From assembly GCA_036172665.1 (NCBI GenBank), contig CM069876.1, forward strand, positions 50,127,001 through 50,191,000: a stretch of DNA of 64,000 bases, given 5' to 3'. Made by a program: the position numbers and the translations under genes. Each line of letters starts with the position of its first letter. Within the stretch, counting starts at the first letter, position 1. This stretch comes from Prosopocoilus inquinatus (lineage: Eukaryota; Arthropoda; Insecta; Coleoptera; Lucanidae). Positions 55,540-64,000 of this stretch are shown here, piece by piece. Below the pieces are notes generated by a model. The model was not told the origin of the DNA, searched no databases, and saw only the letters and a list, made by a program, of their open reading frames with translations.

Positions 55540-56335
55540 ACAACTGTCAGAGTCAATAACAAAGTGCGGCAGCAGAAATCAAGCTCTGATACAGTCTAAT
55601 TCCCCGGTTGTTTTAAAAATCCACGTGCGGTGCGTTTTAGTCGTTGCTCATATTAGATTTCCTTGTTCCCACAGAGAAATCCGCGTATTTAATTCCTCGC
55701 GACGCAACGCCAGCTCAGCGAACCGCGAATCTGTAAATTTCCGGCGCGTGGTACATACTTCCGTGAATTTTTGCAATTTATTGTGCAAAATTCGAATCAG
55801 CCGCAGCGATAACTGGTATTATTTGTGCTGCGCGAACCTGCGGAGTTGTTGTAAACAGCTTATTCCAAGCGGATCTGTCGTCTCTGCGTTAAACGGTCAG
55901 GTATTTACGTGACGCCGTTCCAACGGCGACCCATGCTCATATTAGATTTCTTTGTTCCCACAGAGAAATTCGCCTATTTATTTCCTCGCGACTCAACGCC
56001 TGCTCAGCGAACCGCGAATCTGTAAATTTCCGGCGCGTTGTACGTACTTCCGTGAATTGTTGTAATTTATTGTGCAAAATTCGAATCAGCCGCGACGGTA
56101 ACTGGCATTCTTTGAGCTTCCTGAACATGCGAAGTTGTTGTTCCAAGCTGATCGGTCGTCTCTGCGTTAAACAGTCAGGTATTTAGGCGACGCCATTCCA
56201 ACGGCGACCCATGCTCATATCAGATTTCTTTGTTCCCGCAGAGAGAAATCCGCTTATTTAATTCCTCATCGTTCCACGCGATGCAATTTAATTCCTCATC
56301 GTTCCACGCGGTGCAACACCAGTCACGGTGTCAAG
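55540..56335 (+). repeat. ~300-bp family, block 2: leader plus three units
   Basis: The leader at 55540-55650 (GTCAATAACAAAGTGCGGC and GTGCGGTGCGTTTTAGTCGT) is nearly the same as that of block 1. Units start near 55656, 55945 and 56223. The third breaks off after a small duplication of AATTCCTCATCGTTCCACGC (56259 and 56288), and no tail module follows. This is a truncated second copy of the same composite element. Confidence 0.9.
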
Positions 56336-57580
56336 TTAATCCCGCCGCCAATTATAACAACGTGGAGCTCGAACTAGATTCCCCGAACGCCTCGCTTCCG
56401 AAAATATCGCGCGGAGACGTTTTCAGTTTTCACACTGCTCACTGCAGTCCTTTGCTTTTCTTTAAAAAAAAATAATGAAATAATAATAACTCAACACCGA
56501 CGAATTTAGCTACCTGTGAGCTCGTCTCTCGCCCGCGACCATCTCCACTGAGCCGGGCACACCACAGGTGGGTTCCCCCGAAGCACGCAATTCTGATTAC
56601 TCTGGTTAAGAGCGAATCATTCCCAACTTTTTTTAAGAGGGGATGTTTTCAAGAATGCGTAGAAAAAAAGAAAACATCGTCCGGAAAGGGTTTTAGAGAA
56701 ATCAGATTAAATTCACGGATGACCCCGAAAGGATCCATTCGGGGCCGCTTCAATATTTAATTGCGTAACTTAATTAGCGGTCAGGTGTGTACACGCGCTT
56801 CTTTGAACTGCGAATCAAACATTAACCCCCCTCGTCCTCCCCGCAACCCCGCGCGCCGTAATTTCCCTTCGCCGTGTTTGATTTAACCCGGCCGGGCGCG
56901 CCGCGCACGGAATATTGATATATAAATAATCCGGGGTCGTTTTAAATATGCAATTAACTAATACAGAGAGGCGCGCACACATTCATCGCCCCCCCCCCCT
57001 CCCCGTTGACCGTTGAATTAAACATTAACGCGATGATTTGTCTTTCTCGTCGTGTCGCCCGCCCACCCGCCCTTTTCGGACGTTGTCGGCTGTTTTGGAA
57101 TTTACACGGGTTTCAGTTTTGCTAATGAGAGTTTTGATTGCGGAAGAAGGGTGTTTTGGGCTTTTAGATGACCCCCCCCCACCCCTTTTCCATCGTTCCA
57201 TAATCAAAATATTCAAATTGTTTCTCGCATGAAATAAATAAATAAATAAATAGAAGCGACGGTTCGTTTCTCCGAGTGTTTCCGGCGGAATCGAGCAATT
57301 AGTACGGTGTAATTCAATACGCGGCGCGCCGTTACAAAAGCAAATTAATTAATTTTGATTAAATCCGAGCCGAATGACGGCGGCGCCGATCGATCGCCGT
57401 CGCCACATACCGAAGGGCATGTAATTTAATTTGATTGGCGGCGGCGAAAGGCTTTGTGTAATTCGACCGGGCGGGCCCGCGGACTTGTGTGACTATTAAA
57501 AAAAAAAAAAGAAATAAAAAAATCGGGCGGCATGGAATAAACAATGAAAAGGCGATTAGTTCGAAAACTAAAGCGGATGT
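56336..57580. other. Unique, partly GC-rich sequence
   Basis: Runs of 11 C (56989-56999) and (AAAT)n at 57229-57251 are present. ATTAATTAATTTTGATTAAA near 57345 and ATTGATATATAAATAATCC near 56913 resemble the unique AT-rich blocks elsewhere. No supported gene. Confidence 0.4.
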
Positions 57581-57879
57581 AAGCGATCGGAATTCTGTAA
57601 AACTTTATTAATTGAAAATTGGAAAATTGATTACAATCTCAAAATTAAAACCGCGACGAGCCCCGAGCCAATCGTAAAACAAGGAGACACTCCGTCCTAT
57701 TTAATTCAGAAAGAAAATGTTCTCAAAATTTTAAGGAATCGGAATAAACGAATAGCTTCATCCGCAATTCATCGCCCTGTATGGTGTCGGCAAAACATTG
57801 TTTAGTAGTTTTGCTAGAACTAAGAAACCGTTCCAAGTTCGTAACAGTACTCGCTTTGTTTTTCAGAAAACGAGATGCT

Positions 57880-60240
57880 TTTCTTCAAGGGCGACCTTGC
57901 ACGTGTTCTGTTTTCGCACTACAACATTATGATAGTGCGATTTAATTTCAAATTTATTTTATTTACGAGGAAGAATCATATACGCAGCGGTTTTCATGAC
58001 TTCCAGGGCAGCAAAATCGAAACCGAAGCGGTTCCAAGTGCGTAATTTTTCTGTACAGTGTTATCTTACTGCTAACTTAATGTAAGAAACAAGCTCACGG
58101 ACGATACTCGCTGCGTTTTTCAGAAAAACCGGTCGCTATTCTTCAAGGTTGACCTTGCAAGTGTTCTGTTTTCGCACTACAGCGTTATGATAGTGCGAAT
58201 TAATCTCTCTAATTTATTTTATTTACGAGGAGAAGCGTGTAGGCAAGGGCTTTCATGACTTCCAGGGCGGCGAAATCGAAACCGGAACCGTTCCAAGTTC
58301 GTATTTTCTCTGCGTAGTGTTATCTTACTGTTATCTTAATGTAAGGAACAAGCACGCGGACGGTACTCGCTGGGTTTTTCAAAAAACCGGTCGCTATTCT
58401 TCAAGATTGACCTTGCACGTGTTCTGTTTTCGCACTACGTTATGATAGGCGGCAAAATCGAAACTGGAACCGTTCCAAGTTCGTATTTTCTCTGCATAGT
58501 GTTATCTTACTGTTATCTTAATGTAAGGAACAAGCTCGCGGACGGTACTCGCTGCGTTTTTCAAAAAACCGGTCGCTATTCTTCAAGGTTGACCTTGCAC
58601 GTGTTCTGTTTTCGCACTACAACGTTATGATAGTGCGAATTAATCTCTCCAATTTATTTCATTTACGAGGAGAAGCGTGTAGGCAAGGGCTTTCATGACT
58701 TCCAGGGCGGCAAAATCGAAACCGGAACCGCTCCAAGTTCGTATTTTCTCTGCATAGTGTTATCTTAATGTAAGGAACAAGCTCGCGGACGGTACTCGCT
58801 GCGTTTTTCAAAAAACCGGATGCTATTCTTCAAGGTTGACCTTGCACGTGTTCTGTTTTCGCACTACGTTATGATAGGCGGCAAAATCGAAACTGGAACC
58901 GTTCCAAGTTCGTATTTTCTCTGCATAGTGTTATCTTAATGTAAGGAACAAGCTCGCGGACGGTACTCGCTGCGTTTTTCAAAAAACCGGTCGCTATTCT
59001 TCAAGGTTGACCTTGCACGTGTTCTGTTTTCGCACTACAACGTTATGATAGTGCGAATTAATCTCTCCAATTTATTTTATTTACGAGGAGAAGCGTGTAG
59101 GCAAGGGCTTTCATGACTTCCAGGGCGGCAAAATCGAAACCGGAACCGTTACAAGTTCGTATTTTCTCTGCATAGTGTTATCTTACTGTTATCTTAACGT
59201 AAGGAACAAGCACGCGGACGGTACTCGCTGGGTTTTTCAAAAAACCGGTCGCTATTCTTCAAGATTGACCTTGCACGTGTTCTGTTTTCGCACTACGTTA
59301 TGATAGGCGGCAAAATCGAAACTGGAACCGTTCCAAGTTCGTATTTTCTCTGCATAGTGTTATCTTAATGTAAGGAACAAGCTCGCGGACGGTACTCGCT
59401 GCGTTTTTCAAAAAACCGGTCGCTATTCTTCAAGGCTGACCTTGCACGTGTTCTGTTTTCGCACTACAACGTTATGATAGTGCGAATTAATCTCTCCAAT
59501 TTATTTCATTTACGAGGAGAAGCGTGTAGGCAAGGGCTTTCATGACTTCCAGGGCGGCAAAATCGAAACCGGAACAGCTCCAAGTTCGTATTTTCTCTGC
59601 ATAGTGTTATCTTAATGTAAGGAACAAGCTCGCGGACGGTACTCGCTGCGTTTTTCAAAAAACCGGTCGCTATTCTTCAAGGGCGACCTTGCACGTGTTC
59701 TGTTTTCGCACTACAACGTTATGATAGTGCGAATTAATCTCTCTAATTTATTTTATTTACGAGGAGAAGCGTGTAGGCAAGGGCTTTCATGACTTCCAGG
59801 GCGGCGAAATCGAAACCGGAACCGTTCCAAGTTCGTATTTTCTCTGCATAGTGTTATCTTACTGTTATCTTAATGTAAGGAACAAGCTCGCGGACGGTAC
59901 TCGCTGCGTTTTTCAAAAAACCGGTCGCTATTCTTCAAGGCTGACCTTGCACGTGTTCTGTTTTCGCGCTACAACGTTATGATAGTGCGAATTAATCTCT
60001 CTAATTTATTTCATTTACGAGGAGAAGCGTGTAGGCAAGGGCTTTCATGACTTCCAGGGCGGCGAAATCGAAACCGGAACCGTTCCAAGTTCGTATTTTC
60101 TCTGCGTAGTGTTATCTTACTGTTATCTTAATGTAAGGAACAAGCACGCGGACGGTACTCGCTGGGTTTTTCAAAAAACCGGTCGCTATTCTTCAAGGCT
60201 GACCTTGCACGTGTTCTGTTTTCGCGTTAGAATGTTACGC
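57880..60240 (+). repeat. Tandem array, ~255-bp and ~174-bp units alternating
   Basis: Marker GTTATGATAG lies at about 57927 (variant), 58186, 58439, 58624, 58868, 59042, 59296, 59470, 59718 and 59974. Units of about 245-256 bp alternate with shorter ones of 174-185 bp over the middle, so a ~428-bp long-plus-short dimer was amplified. Long units contain TGCGAATTAATCTCTCYAAT, GAGGAGAAGCGTGTAGGCAA and GACTTCCAGGGCGGC; short units jump from GTTATGATAG straight to GCGGCAAAATCGAAAC. Shared blocks are TTCCAAGTTCGTATTTTCTC, CGGACGGTACTCGCTG, AAAAAACCGGTCGCTATTCT and GACCTTGCACGTGTTCTG. Similarity decays leftward of 57880. Confidence 0.94.
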
Positions 60241-60244
60241 TAAA

Positions 60245-60420
60245 GCAACGGCGGCACTTCACCGGACGTTACGGTTATCTTTTAGGGGGTGTCTAGCCGT
60301 AATGAGGGACGTATTCAAAATAAGGAACGCATTTATTAAGTTGAAAAGCGAATAGTTGGTGATGGTCGTGGTCTTGTAGCGGTAGAGACTCAAGACGCAA
60401 AGCACTGCTGATTTTTTTTC
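60245..60420. other. Possible element end after the ~255-bp array
   Basis: Directly follows the array. It contains TTTTAGGGGGTGTCTAGCCG and then AACGCATTTATTAAGTTG, i.e. a minus-strand AATAAA in a position comparable to the tail modules at 7.28 and 17.54 kb. Sequence similarity to them is otherwise slight, so relationship is only suggested. Confidence 0.35.
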
Positions 60421-60469
60421 TAATAATTAATACACGCATTAAATCGATGTACGTTATAAACTGAGACTA

Positions 60470-61140
60470 GTCTAAACCCCGACTGTTTTACATCTTCAAT
60501 CAACTCCGACTGAACTCTGACTCAATGCCTCCATCGGCGGCGGCGTTTAGTTTATATATGAACGCCGGACGACAACAATTTTATTATTTTATTAAAATTC
60601 TATCGGCGGCGGCGTTCAGTTTTCAACAAAGCTCATAAACGGCGGGGAATTTCTCGACCGTGTCCACCGGAATATTTCAGGAGTTTCCCGGAATTTGCGG
60701 GAAGCTTTCGAGGACTCGGTGGCGAGCTTTACCGTTCCTGGCATGACGTAGGTGTAAGCGCTCCGCGGCGCACTCGGTTATACGCGTCATCATCTACTCT
60801 AAATTTAGCGATGAATCACGCAGGGGAATTTTCACATATCACGGACGCCTGTTACGATAATATTACGACAGCGCGATTTCATTTCTAATTTATTTTATTC
60901 ATGAGTACAGATAAATTCGAATCCTCGCAGTTTTAGTAAGCGTAGAGTCAAATTTATTTTGTAAGGTTTCCCATAACTAACATCTCGCTTTAATTTTCGT
61001 ACAAAACTATATCTCTCTCTTTTCCTGCATCTTCAACTCTGACTAAATGACTTAAAGCTTCCGTAGGTCGGTCGTCGGCGGCGCCGGCGTTTAGTTTATA
61101 TGTGAACGCCAGACGCCAACAAAGTTCATAAGCGGCTCGC
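60470..61140 (+). repeat. Duplicated CGGCGGCGTTTAG segment
   Basis: CATCTTCAA, then CGGCGGCGTTTAGTTTATAT with GTGAACGCCRGACG, occurs at about 60491-60580 and 61028-61120. A third short version is at 60604-60650. Intervening sequence also shares CTCGCTTTAATTTTCGTACA (60983 and 61137). The degenerate GACTCTGACT-like words preceding each copy also occur at 50230-50290. Confidence 0.65.
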
Positions 61141-61567
61141 TTTAATTTTCGTACAAAAATCTCTCTTTCTCTCTTTCTCTGCAAAATGCTTTTGAATTTG
61201 AATTTCTGCTAAGTCCTTCTGAAACATTTATGAATTCAATCTTTATTATTTTTTAAGTAGGGTCAAAATCTCAGTGCATTAAAAAACGGACAGAAAGCGA
61301 TTCCTGGTTAATTTTTTTTTTTTTTTTTCAAACAAGGGAATTGCCATTTGGGTCGTTAATGGTTGATTAAAATTTCGGCAAGAAGAGTGAGACGACGGGG
61401 TGGAAACGGTCGTTTAATTTTACGCAAATTTTGTCGGATCTCTCGCTCCCGTCGTAATAATAAATTTATTTCCTTGTGCCAGCTGTTCGTGTCAGTCACC
61501 TGTCGAGAAGGTACGTCCTGCCTGACCCCGCGAGGGTTGAGCAGACGTACAGGTGTCGATGATCAAT

Positions 61568-61711
61568 CTGTCAGCCGAAGCGGACTTTTAATGATCGATC
61601 GGGACATCGACCCCCGAGAGTTTCTCGGGGTTGATCTGCTCGACCGCGAAAAGCTCTCGGGGGTAGATATCCCGATCGATCAGATCAGGAAAAGTCCGGT
61701 TCAGCCGACAG
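61568..61711. ncRNA. Long hairpin, possible precursor RNA or foldback element
   Basis: The two halves of this 144-bp segment are complementary through several blocks in register. CTGTCAGCC pairs with the end of the segment, CGGACTTTT (61581-61589) with AAAAGTCCG, TGATCGATCGGG (61592-61603) with CCCGATCGATCA, and ACCCCCGAGAG (61610-61620) with CTCTCGGGGGT. A further small CTCGGGG...CGCGA region forms the loop. Small bulges separate the blocks. A 118-codon frame (61363-61716) crosses it but is an effect of GC content. Whether it is transcribed is unknown; the size exceeds usual animal microRNA precursors. Confidence 0.55.
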
Positions 61712-63355
61712 CGTGACAGCAAGAGATGAGGGCATCGATCCTTTATTCAAAAATAAGCCCGAGAAAAAGACCTACGCGACGTAAGCTAACGACGCATTGG
61801 GGGTTAAATAAAATTATTGCGCGAAACAGAAAATTAATTGCCCTCAATTTACCACCCTCCCCCCCCGTCCCACCGAGAGTCCGGATATTAAACGAAAACT
61901 CCGGTCACGATTCCGTAACGTCACGTTAATTTCGCGTACGCCCGTGAGGTAGGACCAACCTAAATAATTCCACCGGCGGCGCGCGGCGGGGGTAATTAAA
62001 TCACATTCGTATTTTCGCCCCCCCCCCCCCTTCCACGGCGGGGGGCGGCGCGCAGGGACAAATTGTAATAATCTTCGTGTGCGTAGAGAGCTACGTACGT
62101 GCGAGGAGGGAATTTGAATGCAGACGGCGGCGGCGGCGGCGGCGGCGTGTGGAAGGCTTCATTATCCCTTTTGCCCTTGGAGGAATGTTATTAAACAAAT
62201 GACGTCGATCCTTCGATAATTAGATCCGGACAGTCCGCCGGGAATCCGATATAAGGTCACGAGAAATTTATTTTGGCCGCCTTACCTATCATTGTAACAA
62301 CGTACGGAAGGGGAGTGAGGGGGCGGGGGCGGGGGCTTAAAACCAATCATTCCTGCCCTCAATGCCATGAACTATTTCACCAGGGCTTATCGGGATACGC
62401 TTTCTTCGTTGCCTCGGCACTTTCTTTTTCTTTCAAGGTTTCGCAGCAACACGAGCGCGATTTCTTTTTCCTTAGGAATTAAATCCAATCGTTAAACAGA
62501 GACTCGCTATTCTATTTTTAATTCAGAAAGGAAGAAAATACTCGGGAAATTATTATTATTATAGGAATTATAATACATTTATATTATAATTTTTTCTGCA
62601 ATCCATCGCCCTGTATAGCGTAGGCAAAACGTCTAACTAAAATCTACAGTTTTGTAACCTACGTAAATTCACGGGGTCGGGGGCGGCGAGGAAATTACGG
62701 TCCCGCACGGCTGAATAATAAAGGCGAAAACGTCGCGTTCGGCTTGTTGTACCGACAAGTGCACCGCCTCGAAGGTGTTCCGCCACAACATCCAACGGGA
62801 TGTGTTTGTCGCCTACGGATTTTTTTTCCTCGAGGTTTCGCAGCAACACAAACAAGAGTCAAGAGACATTTACGATAAATCTTAGAGAGATTAAACGTAT
62901 TGAAATGATTTCCATCGACCTTCGAGTAATTAACCATCTCATCGCCTCTCGGTCACACGAGAAAATGCATTTATTACACGTAGATTGGCACCACTGATTT
63001 TCTTCCTTCCGAACACACTGGAAACGCATAATTGGGACACCAGCAGACATTAGCCCGGGGGGTGGGAGCGCGGGGGGGGGTGTCCGACTAACACAACTGC
63101 GCCGTAAATCATCACTGGAGATGCCTTCCAATATCGCGCGCGCCATTATGGCCCGTGACAGACATATCACTATCGCGAATGCGAAATGCTTTATAGTTGG
63201 TAATAAAAATTAAAATCGATGAATGTCATAAAATGCGGATTTGCGATGCCGCCCTCGTATTTTCCGGCCTTCCGGTGATTAATCAACGCGAAAATAAATC
63301 GCTGGATTATTCGTGTAGTAACTCGGGCTCGCGCGTTGTGCTACCTTGTACTACA
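61712..63355. other. Unique sequence; triplet run and short duplications
   Basis: A (GGC)n run at about 62125-62146, 13 C at 62018-62030, and a duplicated GGTTTCGCAGCAACAC (62437 and 62835). ATCCATCGCCCTGTATAGCG at 62596 belongs to the dispersed family noted at 52018. A segment such as 61950-62260 is GC-rich, with TAATTAAAT-like words, and looks like unique intergenic or intronic DNA. No supported gene. Confidence 0.45.
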
Positions 63356-63359
63356 GGCA

Positions 63360-63540
63360 TTTTGGAGATGGTCTGAATAATTAAGGTGGCAAGCCGGCGC
63401 TGAGGAAGACAATTCAGCTGTCCCGAGCCGGTATTTAGCCGAAAAAGGGCGGGGTCGAAAAAGTTCAGGACGCCAAAAGAACGACCCCCGGCTGATGCCA
63501 CACACCGCGGAGCCCGTCCTCCAAGGGCCACAGCGCGCGC
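63360..63540 (-). mobile_element. Inverted copy of the ~300-bp family tail module
   Basis: The reverse complement carries GGCCCTTGGAGGACGGGCTC, TACCGGCTCGGGACAG and TTAATTATTCAG in the order seen at 54507-54668. It lies left of an inverted ~300-bp unit, as expected for a whole element in opposite orientation. Confidence 0.7.
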
Positions 63541-63689
63541 TAAAATGTCCGTCGCCTCAAAAACAACAGTACGATGACCTAACGGGACGCCGCTATGTTA
63601 CAGGGCGTCGCCCTCAAATGACGTCGAAAAAGGTAGACAGCGAACGGAAAAGTATCGTCGAAAGATTCGGAAAACGATACCCGACATGA

Positions 63690-63840
63690 ACCAAACAAGC
63701 GGATTTCTCTGTGGGAACAAAGAAATCTGGTGTAAGCGCGGGTCTTTGGAATGACGTCACATAAATACCTGACTGTTTATCGCAAATACGAAAAATCCGC
63801 CCGGAATAAGCTGTTCGTAACAATAATCTGTTAGTCACCG
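63690..63840 (-). repeat. Inverted, partial ~300-bp family unit
   Basis: GCGGATTTCTCTGTGGGAAC (63700), then AATGACGTCACATAAATACC and GGAATAAGCTGTT, is the reverse complement of the unit ends in the 52.7-56.3 kb blocks. The sequence after 63840 to the window end shows no further match that I can see. Confidence 0.8.
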
Positions 63841-64000
63841 TCCGAAGGTGGCAGCGTGCGCCAAAAAATTTCGAAATCTTTCAGGAAACGTTCTCCGACC
63901 GAACACATGGTCAAACCAACCTTGAAAGCAGAGTTCGATTCTATTACTCAATCCAAATAAAAAATTAAGGAAGTTGAAAATCAAATTTAAATGAAAGTAA

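Noticed and set aside
63395..63450. CTGAGGA followed by CCGAGCCGGTA, resembling a hammerhead core (also minus strand 54600-54650)
   Set aside because: GAAA is replaced by GAGC in both copies and stem I cannot pair next to the core. In the 54.6-kb copy CTGAG pairs with CTCAG as a plain hairpin instead. At best a vestige.

Overview
The window reads as gene-poor eukaryotic nuclear DNA, most likely from an arthropod. That assignment is an inference from overall texture (long poly-T, poly-G and poly-C runs, microsatellites, a decayed LINE fragment and a metazoan-type ribozyme repeat), and the species cannot be named from the sequence. I find no convincing protein-coding gene, tRNA or rRNA. The longest open frame (183 codons, 6394-6945) lies inside a tandem repeat whose 282-bp period happens to be a multiple of three. 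Introns, or a very long intron of a neighbouring gene, cannot be excluded.

Roughly half of the window is tandem repeat, in at least fifteen unrelated families. Left to right: a ~195/89-bp array (1.03-4.29 kb); a ~417-440-bp array whose units each carry a type I hammerhead ribozyme motif (4.97-6.3 kb); a 282-bp array (6.4-7.25 kb); a ~163-bp G-rich array (9.88-11.16 kb); a 313-bp array (12.5-13.77 kb); a ~196-bp array organised as dimers (15.03-17.48 kb); a 133-bp array with higher-order structure (19.83-24.79 kb); an array carrying a conserved 16-bp palindrome (27.0-29.06 kb); a ~295-bp array (31.66-35.08 kb); a ~300-bp array with a strong hairpin in every unit (38.29-40.48 kb); a ~620-bp unit with an embedded terminal-inverted-repeat element (42.5-44.86 kb); a 66-bp minisatellite (47.2 kb); a ~475-bp triplicate (48.8-50.2 kb); a 33-bp minisatellite (51.03-51.32 kb); a ~300-bp family in two direct blocks plus one inverted piece (52.7-54.4, 55.5-56.3 and 63.7 kb); and a ~255/174-bp array (57.9-60.24 kb).

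The most interesting element is the ribozyme array. Each of three units on the + strand shows the hammerhead core in the correct order: stem I, CUGANGA, stem II, GAAA, a short palindromic stem III and, in two of three, the UA cleavage site. This resembles the retrozymes and Penelope-associated hammerheads described in animals, whose tandem transcripts are cut into unit-length RNAs that can circularise. A 60-bp piece of this unit also sits inside the otherwise unrelated first array.

A second theme is modular structure. Two unrelated arrays (ending at 7.25 and 17.48 kb) are followed by related copies of one ~350-450-bp module. The ~300-bp family has a shared leader in front of its two direct blocks and a shared tail after one block, seen again in inverted orientation at 63.4 kb. 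This suggests that several arrays are internal parts of non-autonomous mobile elements rather than plain satellites. Smaller structures include a ~450-bp foldback element (35.65-36.1 kb), three isolated hairpins (17.9, 45.8 and 61.6 kb), and a LINE reverse-transcriptase remnant broken by stops (46.2 kb).
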